Positions 1 through 6,175 of a stretch of 16,505 bases of DNA are shown here, one piece after another. Made by a program: the position numbers and the translations under genes. The stretch spans positions 1 to 16,505 of the forward strand of contig JAEOUI010000546.1 of NCBI GenBank assembly GCA_016839425.1, read 5' to 3'. Every line of letters starts with the position of its first letter. The first letter of the stretch is position 1. The notes beneath the pieces were generated by a model that saw nothing but the letters and a program-made list of their open reading frames with translations, was not told the DNA's origin and searched no databases. The DNA comes from Promethearchaeota archaeon (lineage in GTDB: Archaea > Asgardarchaeota > Lokiarchaeia > Sigynarchaeales > SOKP01).

Positions 1-99
1 GATATTTGGAGTCGCGTGACAGGCTATTATCGACCTGTAAAATCATTTAATCCCGCAAAAGTCGCAGAGTTTCATCTCAGAAAAACTTACCAAGTCTAA
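1..99 (+). CDS. nrdD: Anaerobic ribonucleoside-triphosphate reductase, C-terminal end (partial)
   Basis: The first 32 codons of the window are open in frame 1 and end in TAA at 97..99. They encode a tail with RVTGYYRPV followed by FNPAKVAEF and RKTYQV. This is the C-terminal glycyl-radical region of class III (oxygen-sensitive) ribonucleotide reductase, which makes deoxynucleotides from NTPs in anaerobes; archaeal members end in very similar words. The glycine in RVTGYY (residue 8 of the fragment, bases 22..24) is by family knowledge the radical-bearing residue. The rest of the gene lies left of the window. The coding region is intact to its stop, so the transposon that begins 11 bases later has not damaged it. 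The short length limits certainty, but the motif is characteristic. Confidence 0.85.
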   Translation, partial: DIWSRVTGYYRPVKSFNPAKVAEFHLRKTYQV

Positions 100-105
100 T
101 CCTCC

Positions 106-110
106 CCTTT
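106..110. repeat. Target-site duplication, left copy (CCTTT)
   Basis: CCTTT immediately precedes the TGTT terminus at 111. The same five bases follow the other terminus at 16023..16027. Five-base duplications are the hallmark of Tn7-family insertion. Confidence 0.88.
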
Positions 111-135
111 TGTTTAAGTACTTTTTTTTTTGTAC
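111..135 (+). repeat. Left terminal inverted repeat (target-gene-proximal, Tn7R-like end)
   Basis: The repeat starts TGTTTAAGTAC, has ten T residues at 122..131 and closes with GTAC at 132..135. Reverse-complemented it begins with GTAC, then an A-run, and ends TTAAACA. It pairs with 15998..16022 at 17 of 25 positions. The T10 run directly follows nrdD and could serve as a replacement archaeal T-tract terminator. Confidence 0.8.
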
Positions 136-140
136 AAATT

Positions 141-158
141 GGAACTTTATTTTGTGTC
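141..158 (-). repeat. Putative TnsB-binding site, left end, inner site 1
   Basis: Read on the minus strand this is GACACAAAATAAAGTTCC, sharing the AAGTTCC core and A-rich left half with the right-end motifs but in opposite orientation, as expected for transposase sites in inverted ends. Confidence 0.65.
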
Positions 159-161
159 CTA

Positions 162-179
162 GGAACTTAATTTTAGGAC
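162..179 (-). repeat. Putative TnsB-binding site, left end, inner site 2
   Basis: Read on the minus strand this is GTCCTAAAATTAAGTTCC. It starts 21 bp from inner site 1, about two helical turns, so the left-end sites are packed closely, like the right end of Tn7. A 6-bp inverted repeat (GTCCTA 155..160, TAGGAC 174..179) overlaps it. Confidence 0.62.
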
Positions 180-315
180 TTTTTTTTGAAGAATTAATAT
201 TTATAAAATTATAAATAATTAGATAAGATATTTAGGGATATTTCGCTTAATCACTATATTTTATTTTCGTTTACTTTTTTTAGTTATATTACTTATTCAA
301 TTCCCTCTTATTTTG

Positions 316-323
316 TTTATAAT
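316..323 (+). promoter_or_regulatory. Candidate TATA box for the tnsAB-tnsC-tniQ operon
   Basis: TTTATAAT lies about 85 bases before the tnsAB start in a 220-base AT-rich leader (180..400). An alternative TTTATAAA lies at 200..207, just inside the TnsB sites, where bound transposase could repress transcription. Choice between them is not possible from sequence alone. Nothing else recognisable was seen in 180..400. Confidence 0.3.
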
Positions 324-400
324 CTAAAAAACTATAATATTGTCGGTAGTAAAAACTAATTTGGATTGATTCCTATTAATTAGAAATTATCAAGTAAGGA

Positions 401-3214
401 ATGATGTTAATGGAAACACTAATCAGAAAATCCTTTCAAATCGGTAACGAACAGATTAGATATTATCGTCCATCCCAAGTTCGGAAAGTCCCTTTAAAAG
501 CAGTCAGTAATAGAGGATTCATGCCTTCGTTAAAACCATATTTAAAGGGTCTAATTTTAGAATATGAATCACAATTAGAACATGATTTTCTCCTCTTGCT
601 TGATCATGATCCGAACTGCATTGATTTGCAACCCCAACCTGCTAAGATCTTGTATAAGACTGAGTCAGGTAGGGAAGCGACATTGTATCCAGACTGTTGG
701 GCAATTTTCAAGGATGGTAGAGAGTTCCTCTTTGATGTCAAGTCAGAAAATCGGTATCGAAAAATGACAGAAGACGTAAACTGGAAAATTAAAATAAAAG
801 CTATTCAAAAATTTTGTAAAAAAAGAGGGTGGACTTATCAAGTTATAACTGAGAGAAAAATTAGATGTACTAGACTTGATATAATAAAGGATTTAGTCGT
901 TTCTGCAAAGCATTTTTCGCCAGCTAAAGTAAAAAAGAATTTAGGAACATTCAATTCAAGTTTGGAAAATTTTTTACAAGAATCTTCAAAGAAATTTAGA
1001 GAGTTAATTCATCTATTGAGTTCCGTCCTTCCTCTCTCAATCGAAGAGGTCATTTCTTTTTTGAAATATAAGATTTATTTTGGACATATTAATATTGACT
1101 GGAATGAACCTCTGGAAGAAACAATTTTTAACAATAGTGAAAACCATTTGATCCCCACATATTCACTTCCAATTTTTCTTTCTACCGAGCGAGATGTTAA
1201 CTCCATTGTTATTGCACCAGAAAAATCGAAAGTTTCGAGATTTACGAAAAAGGAACGACAAAAATTTGATGAAAGACTTAATTTAATAACTCCCATTATT
1301 AACAAATTTGGAAAAGAGGGGAAAAAGTCTATCATCCGCAAGTATTGTGAAAAAAATAATTTGCCCTTCAGGAAAACATACGATTTTTATTTGCTTTGGA
1401 GAAAAGAAGGTGAGGATGGTTTGATTCCTAAATGGGCTAAGAAACACAATAAGAGTCACCTAGATCCTCGAGTTGAAAAGGTTTTACAAGAATCAATTTT
1501 GGATTGGAACTATGGTGAATGGCAACAGATTCAAGCGGGATATAAGGAATTTTGTGCTAAGTGTTACAAGCTTGGCATAAAGCCAGCGTCACTCAAGACC
1601 TTTAGACGGAAGATAGATACACTTACCGCAGTTGAAAGAAGAGGTAAGTTTAAACCTAGATCACAGATAAACATTAAAAGAGGGTTGTCGGGCACCTACC
1701 GAGAGGGACGATACCCTTGTGCTGTAATCCAAATGGATCACACGTTACTTGATATTTGGTTGGTGGATAGTTACACGAAGCAACCTTTAGGGCGTCCTTG
1801 GATTACTGTGGGTGTCGACGTCTTTTCTAGAGCCGTATGGGGATTTTTCATATCTTTTGACACTCCTTCCCGTGAGTCCGTGACTCAAGCAATCTTTAAT
1901 GGTCTCATTTCTAAGGATCAACTGCAAGAATGGAGAATATTTGAATCTCAAATAATAGAAGATGGGATCGATCCTGAACAGTTCAAATCTCCGTGTGGTG
2001 GATTCCCTACACGCATTCAAGTGGACAATGGGCGGGACTTCCGTGCCAATCTAGTCAAAGAATTCTGCATGAATAACAACATCACGTTGGAGTTCCGACC
2101 AGTCAAGACACCTGAATTTGGAGGATTTATCGAAAGTGTCTGGGACACGATCAATGATGCTATCCGAGGGGCGAAACTAGCAGGGAGGGTCTTCTCGAGA
2201 CCAAAATCGAGAGAACCAGTAAAAAGACCTAAATTTAAGATACCACCTAATTATAATGCTAAAAAGGATGCCAAACTTACGCTGGAAGAGTTCCATGAAT
2301 GGTTGTTTACTTATTTAATTGTGAATTACTCAACTGATACGAAGGCACGTCAGAATCACTCACCCAATGAGATATGGGATGATGGGTTGAGGGGTAAAAA
2401 CCAACAACCTATGGGTGGGGCATTGCGTCTTCTCACACCTTCTGAATACTTAAAGTTTGACTATCAAAGCAAGATTACTGTTTCCGCTGTTATTTCACAA
2501 AAAGGCTTTCGTTATAAGAACATCCTCTATTCAAGCAACTGGTTGAACGAAGCACGAAAGGAAAGAATATTAAAAGACGGTCAAAAGTATGAGTTCAAAG
2601 TATCTCACTGGGATATTAGAAGAGCATATATTTTAAATCCTCAAAATAACGATATCAAAGTCTTAGAAGCTTACAATTATGATGGTGATGATAGAATTAC
2701 CAAACTAGTCCTAAGAGGTTTAGGAAAAGAACCGGGATATATAAGTTTTCCCATTTCAATGAACATGATTAATTATTTCAGAAAGAAATTAGGCACTTCT
2801 GAATATGACGATAAGGATAGGGCTCTTATTATGGAAAGAATTACTAAAAAGATGCGAGAAAAAGCAAAACTAACTAAAAAGGAACAAAAATATCTCGACA
2901 ACTTAATAAAAACGGAAGAAGGAAGAGAAAAACTCTCGGCTGTAAGTCTTATGACACAGATGGATTTAGATTCAATAGATTTAGACTCATTTCAAATCTT
3001 AAATGAAAAAGAAAATCAAGAAGCAAAGGTTCAATATGAAGAATCCATTGAGGAGAAAGGTCTTGAAGATCAAGATGAGGAAGAATACGTACCAAGAGTG
3101 TATTTGCCCGAAGAAGCACAAGATGAAGAAGAATATGTTCCTAAAATTCTACCAGTGAAATTCTGGAAGGAAGATAGGGGTGATGATTTTAAAGAGGAGG
3201 AGAATGATAAATGA
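401..3214 (+). CDS. tnsAB: TnsA-TnsB fusion transposase (TnsAB)
   Basis: This 937-residue protein joins both cutting activities of Tn7-type transposition. Residues ~40-170 are a TnsA-like restriction-endonuclease fold that cuts the 5' ends of the element: E60 in ESQLE, D98 in YPDCW, then D112-V-K114. Residues ~280-410 are helical and probably bind DNA. Residues ~435-590 are a TnsB/rve RNase H-fold integrase with a DDE triad D446 (QMDHT), D542 (VDNG) and E578 (GGFIES), 35 residues between the last two. A Mu-type C-terminal beta-barrel region follows (~680-760). The tail (~860-937) is very acidic and holds a duplicated QDEEEYVP. The start is uncertain: AAGGA at 396..400 abuts the ATG at 401 but lies nine bases from the in-frame ATG at 410, which may be the real start. 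Its stop overlaps tnsC by 4 bp. Natural TnsA-TnsB fusions are known in several Tn7-like groups. Confidence 0.93.
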   Translation: MMLMETLIRKSFQIGNEQIRYYRPSQVRKVPLKAVSNRGFMPSLKPYLKGLILEYESQLEHDFLLLLDHDPNCIDLQPQPAKILYKTESGREATLYPDCWAIFKDGREFLFDVKSENRYRKMTEDVNWKIKIKAIQKFCKKRGWTYQVITERKIRCTRLDIIKDLVVSAKHFSPAKVKKNLGTFNSSLENFLQESSKKFRELIHLLSSVLPLSIEEVISFLKYKIYFGHINIDWNEPLEETIFNNSENHLIPTYSLPIFLSTERDVNSIVIAPEKSKVSRFTKKERQKFDERLNLITPIINKFGKEGKKSIIRKYCEKNNLPFRKTYDFYLLWRKEGEDGLIPKWAKKHNKSHLDPRVEKVLQESILDWNYGEWQQIQAGYKEFCAKCYKLGIKPASLKTFRRKIDTLTAVERRGKFKPRSQINIKRGLSGTYREGRYPCAVIQMDHTLLDIWLVDSYTKQPLGRPWITVGVDVFSRAVWGFFISFDTPSRESVTQAIFNGLISKDQLQEWRIFESQIIEDGIDPEQFKSPCGGFPTRIQVDNGRDFRANLVKEFCMNNNITLEFRPVKTPEFGGFIESVWDTINDAIRGAKLAGRVFSRPKSREPVKRPKFKIPPNYNAKKDAKLTLEEFHEWLFTYLIVNYSTDTKARQNHSPNEIWDDGLRGKNQQPMGGALRLLTPSEYLKFDYQSKITVSAVISQKGFRYKNILYSSNWLNEARKERILKDGQKYEFKVSHWDIRRAYILNPQNNDIKVLEAYNYDGDDRITKLVLRGLGKEPGYISFPISMNMINYFRKKLGTSEYDDKDRALIMERITKKMREKAKLTKKEQKYLDNLIKTEEGREKLSAVSLMTQMDLDSIDLDSFQILNEKENQEAKVQYEESIEEKGLEDQDEEEYVPRVYLPEEAQDEEEYVPKILPVKFWKEDRGDDFKEEENDK
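3071..3142 (+). repeat. Imperfect 24-bp direct repeat in the tnsAB 3' end
   Basis: The copies at 3071..3094 and 3119..3142 both encode QDEEEYVP and start 48 bp (16 codons) apart. They differ mainly at third codon positions, so the protein repeat has been kept while the DNA drifted. Confidence 0.7.
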
Positions 3215-4059
3215 CTGAAAGAATTTTAGTTCCAATGGCTAGAAAATATATGGAAAAATCCGATGAAGAACGAATTCAATCCATTAAAGACGGTTTTTTC
3301 ATCGAATATAAGGTATCACAAGATATAGTACAAGAACTTTTAGACCTATTTGATCAACCGGTTCGACCAAGGATGGAAGGACTGTTAATCTTTTCTCCTA
3401 CTAATAACGGTAAGACCACATTAGTTGAAAAGTTTATTGAAGACTATTCTTCTAATGTTGATGGGAAGCTAATTCGTGTGGAAACTCCTGAACGAGCTAC
3501 ATTAAAAGAGTTTTATGCGGAAGCTTTGGATGTTCTCGGTTATCCAACAAGAACCACGAGGTCAACTGGTGATTTACGAAGGAAAATCTTGGAGGGGATT
3601 AAAAGAAGAAAAGTTAAAATGATCTTCTTTGATGAAATTCACAACCTACTGGATTCGAGGCGTGATCACAAGAAAGACATATTGAACGGATTAAGGTCGT
3701 TAAATAATAAAGCAGAGATACCAATCGTGTTGATAGGAATTGAATCTGCTAAGGAAATACTCGAATTGGATGAACAAGTTGCGGATAGATACCCGCCTCT
3801 TGAGATTCCTTTGTGGCAGAATAATAGGAATTATTTGGATTTACTTTCGACATTTGAAGCGCATTTACCACTTAAGAAGGCATCAAATCTTCACGAAAGA
3901 GAGATATCCTCAAAAATATACGAGTTAAGTGAAGGTAAGCTAGGGAGAATTGCAACCATAATTAGAAAATCCTCAATAAAATCTATCCGAACTGGAAACG
4001 AACAGATTATCTTAGATGTATTAAACTCAATTCAATGGCGATGGGAAAACGGAAAGTAG
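3211..4059 (+). CDS. tnsC: TnsC/TniB-family AAA+ transposition regulator
   Basis: This 282-residue ATPase is expected to assemble on target DNA marked by TniQ and license the TnsAB transposase. The Walker A motif is SPTNNGKTT (62-70), with serine where many P-loops have glycine. Walker B is MIFFDE (137-142), followed by IHNLL, a signature of TniB proteins. PIVLIG (171-176) fits the sensor-1 strand and DRY (192-194) the arginine-finger region. At 282 residues it matches TniB of Tn5053-type elements rather than the ~555-residue Tn7 TnsC, so it lacks the long regulatory tails of the latter. The start is supported by GAGGAGG at 3194..3200, ten bases upstream, and by an ATGA overlap with the tnsAB stop, implying translational coupling. 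tniQ follows closely in the same operon. Confidence 0.93.
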   Translation: MTERILVPMARKYMEKSDEERIQSIKDGFFIEYKVSQDIVQELLDLFDQPVRPRMEGLLIFSPTNNGKTTLVEKFIEDYSSNVDGKLIRVETPERATLKEFYAEALDVLGYPTRTTRSTGDLRRKILEGIKRRKVKMIFFDEIHNLLDSRRDHKKDILNGLRSLNNKAEIPIVLIGIESAKEILELDEQVADRYPPLEIPLWQNNRNYLDLLSTFEAHLPLKKASNLHEREISSKIYELSEGKLGRIATIIRKSSIKSIRTGNEQIILDVLNSIQWRWENGK

Positions 4060-4073
4060 CTTGGTGTTTAAAA

Positions 4074-5981
4074 ATGAGTGAGAAACCTAAATACACTTCC
4101 TTAAAGGTTTTATCAACATCCACAATTCCAAAAAGGAACTATTTACCTAAGCTTTGGGCAGAACGCCCAATTCCAAAGGATGACGAACTTCTTTCTTCGT
4201 GGTTAACGAGAACTGCAATTGAAAACTTGACTAATTTATCTACATTGATTTTTGAGACTGTTGGAAAGCACCCGTACAATTTAGACCTTGATTTACATTG
4301 GGAAGAAGAACTCATAGAATTGTATGTAGATAAGACTGGTAATTCTAAAAAGAAGTTGTATGAAATGAGTCTTTTAAAGGAAAGTGAACTTATAACCAAT
4401 TTTTTCGAGAAAGAAAATGCTTTGAAAAATGTTGAGACACTTTATTTTGTTAGTTGGCGTGATAGGGCGCTAAACGGATTAAAATTCTGTCCTGCATGTC
4501 TAAAATCGGATGAAATTCCGTATTATCGTAAAGACTGGAGACTTACTCTTGTTCCTATTTGTACAATTCACGATTGTCTTCTAGAAAATAAATGTCCCCA
4601 ATGTAACTCGCCTCTTGCACCTTATAGACTCAAGTGGGATTCAAATATGAGAAGGTGTTTTAAATGCGGGGCGGACTTGTCTCAAGCACCCGTTCGCATC
4701 ATATCATCATCAGACAGGCTTTTATCACCATTAAAAAGTTTCTTGAACTCAAAAAATGAAGAACTGAAATGTAAGGTATTAATTCTTGCTTGGTTTATAG
4801 TAAAACATTGTACTCCTAGTGATGCAATCTTTAAAGATCATCCTTTAACAGAGAACAAGGAAATAATTTCATTTTGGAAGGAAAACATGCATAGAAACAA
4901 AAAATTGAATTTATTTTCTCACCTTCAACTCAATTACTTATTAATTGGCACAGTATCGCGTTTAATTCGAGATCAAGCTTCATTATCCGAGTTTTTAACA
5001 CGCTTTTTTATGACTAAAGATTCCTATTGGAGAAGAAAGGCATTTCATTGTCCAGATGAAAATTGTGATATTTTCTTATCAAGTTATACTATTTTACAAA
5101 ATCATATCTTGAGAAAACATGGTGGTAAGAAAAATTATTCTTGTTCTGCATGTGAAAAGAAATTTTTTAGTAAGAATGAATTAAAAACACACCAAAAGTT
5201 ACATAAGCTTCCGCATCCATTCCGGTGTACAATTGAGGGGTGTAATAAAGCTTTTAGACATGAAAAACATTACATTCATCACTTGAGAGTCGGTCATAAA
5301 TTAAAACCACACGTTTGTAAGGTCTGTAAACAATCTTTTAATAAAAAAGAAACCCTTAGAATTCACATGCGGACGCATACAGGCGAAAAACCATATTCTT
5401 GTAAGTTCTGTTCAAAAATATTTGCCAATAGAACTGGTTTAACTCATCATTTAAGAACACATACTGGAGAAAAACCATATGAATGTAATAGCTGTGGAAA
5501 GAAATTCACCCAATCCCACGAATTAAAAAAACATATTCGCATTCATACTGGGGAAACCCCTTTTAAATGTCCTGAATGCGGAAAAGGATATAAGCGAAAG
5601 CATCATTTAGAATCCCATTTACGCACACATACTGGTGAGAAGCCATATAGTTGTGAAACTTGTGGAAAGAATTTTGCAGAAAAACAACATCTTGTAGTTC
5701 ATAAACGAATTCATACTGGGGAAAAACCATATAAATGCTCGTTTTGTGGTGAATCTTTTCGATTCAGTGGAAATTTAAAAACACACATCAGGATTCATAC
5801 TGGAGAAAAACCGTACAAGTGCAAAATATGTGGAAAGGCTTATTCTAGATTAGATAATCTAAAAATTCATCAAGATACTCATGAACTTGAACCTAAGTAT
5901 CAATGTGACATCTGTGGTGAACGATTTAAACACAAGAGATCTATTCCAAGACACAAGAAACGAAAACATTCTAAGAAGTAA
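4074..5981 (+). CDS. tniQ: TniQ/TnsD target selector fused to eleven C2H2 zinc fingers
   Basis: This 635-residue protein has a TniQ domain at ~25-215. It starts with RPIPKDDELLSSWLTRTA, then shows two zinc sites: C139/C142 (FCPAC) with C163/H166, and C174/C177 with C195/C198. A helical linker (~215-320) leads to eleven C2H2 fingers (326-632). TniQ/TnsD proteins choose the insertion site and recruit TnsC; here the usual C-terminal DNA-binding region is replaced by a Krueppel/TFIIIA-like array, a combination I do not know from described elements. Start choice: ATG 4074 lies 14 bases after the tnsC stop, with GGTG at 4063..4066. In-frame ATGs at 4035 and 4041 would overlap tnsC and add 11-13 residues with no leader signal. 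Being third in the tns operon and beside an element parked at a gene end both point to site-specific targeting. Function is inferred; domain calls are firm. Confidence 0.92.
   Translation: MSEKPKYTSLKVLSTSTIPKRNYLPKLWAERPIPKDDELLSSWLTRTAIENLTNLSTLIFETVGKHPYNLDLDLHWEEELIELYVDKTGNSKKKLYEMSLLKESELITNFFEKENALKNVETLYFVSWRDRALNGLKFCPACLKSDEIPYYRKDWRLTLVPICTIHDCLLENKCPQCNSPLAPYRLKWDSNMRRCFKCGADLSQAPVRIISSSDRLLSPLKSFLNSKNEELKCKVLILAWFIVKHCTPSDAIFKDHPLTENKEIISFWKENMHRNKKLNLFSHLQLNYLLIGTVSRLIRDQASLSEFLTRFFMTKDSYWRRKAFHCPDENCDIFLSSYTILQNHILRKHGGKKNYSCSACEKKFFSKNELKTHQKLHKLPHPFRCTIEGCNKAFRHEKHYIHHLRVGHKLKPHVCKVCKQSFNKKETLRIHMRTHTGEKPYSCKFCSKIFANRTGLTHHLRTHTGEKPYECNSCGKKFTQSHELKKHIRIHTGETPFKCPECGKGYKRKHHLESHLRTHTGEKPYSCETCGKNFAEKQHLVVHKRIHTGEKPYKCSFCGESFRFSGNLKTHIRIHTGEKPYKCKICGKAYSRLDNLKIHQDTHELEPKYQCDICGERFKHKRSIPRHKKRKHSKK
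5043..5969 (+). repeat. Eleven-finger C2H2 zinc-finger array within tniQ (84-bp period)
   Basis: Numbering is from the 4074 start. First cysteines fall at 326, 357, 385, 415, 443, 471, 499, 527, 555, 583 and 611. From finger 4 to finger 11 the spacing is exactly 28 residues (84 bp). Linkers 4-5 through 9-10 are TGEKPY or TGETPF. Fingers 1 and 3 use C-x4-C and H-x4-H, finger 11 ends H-x4-H, the others are C-x2-C/H-x3-H. Helix residues -1 to 6 for fingers 1 to 11 are: SYTILQN, SKNELKT, HEKHYIH, KKETLRI, NRTGLTH, QSHELKK, RKHHLES, EKQHLVV, FSGNLKT, RLDNLKI, HKRSIPR. These differ from finger to finger while the scaffold is conserved, the pattern expected of a sequence-reading array covering up to ~33 bp (about 21 bp for the seven canonically linked fingers). 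Confidence 0.93.
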
Positions 5982-5993
5982 TCTTCTCAATAT

Positions 5994-6020
5994 AATTTTA
6001 GTATATAAATTTCTTTTTTA
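5994..6020 (+). terminator. Possible T-tract terminator after tniQ
   Basis: Starting 12 bases after the tniQ stop, this AT-only stretch contains TTTT at 5996..5999 and a stronger TTCTTTTTT run at 6011..6019, suitable for archaeal T-dependent termination. No hairpin is evident. Confidence 0.3.
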
Positions 6021-6124
6021 AAATCTTTGAAACATGTTCGTTATTTTAATTACTCATTCATTTTGTAAGATCTTCTAATAAAAAAAGCTAATAAAATTTT
6101 AAAATCATAAAAATCATTTTAAAA

Positions 6125-6133
6125 TTATAAAAA
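6125..6133 (+). promoter_or_regulatory. Candidate TATA box for hsdMSR
   Basis: TTATAAAAA lies 43 bases before the hsdM ATG. With the usual ~25-base spacing, transcription would start near 6155, just upstream of the GAGGG ribosome-binding site at 6162..6166. The surrounding 194-base gap (5982..6175) is otherwise featureless AT-rich DNA. Confidence 0.35.
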
Positions 6134-6175
6134 ATAATCCAAAATCATATTTCAAATAAATGAGGGAATTCAAAA

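Noticed and set aside
7..57. Hand-decoded zinc-finger target in nrdD
   Set aside because: With simple helix rules for fingers 6-10 the best matches (CGC-GTG-ACA around 13..21 on plus, TGCGGG on minus at 52..57) satisfy only about half to two thirds of the specified positions, no better than expected by chance over this length. It is not evidence for the exact site.
131..136. TGTACA as the left terminus of the transposon
   Set aside because: It also starts TGT, but the right tip then aligns with a 3-bp offset and no 5-bp duplication results. A terminus at 111 gives equal-length 25-nt repeats and a perfect CCTTT duplication.
4035..4073. Longer TniQ start at 4035
   Set aside because: It would overlap tnsC by 25 bases, has no ribosome-binding site and adds 13 residues unlike TniQ proteins. 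It remains possible but less likely than 4074.
4074..5981. Eukaryotic contamination explaining the zinc fingers
   Set aside because: The fingers are in one uninterrupted frame with a TniQ domain, inside a tns operon with prokaryotic leaders, and the element is bounded by matching ends beside an archaeal-type nrdD.
5982..6175. CRISPR array or guide RNA next to tniQ
   Set aside because: No spaced direct repeats of CRISPR type and no cas genes are present anywhere in the window; the gap is plain AT-rich sequence.
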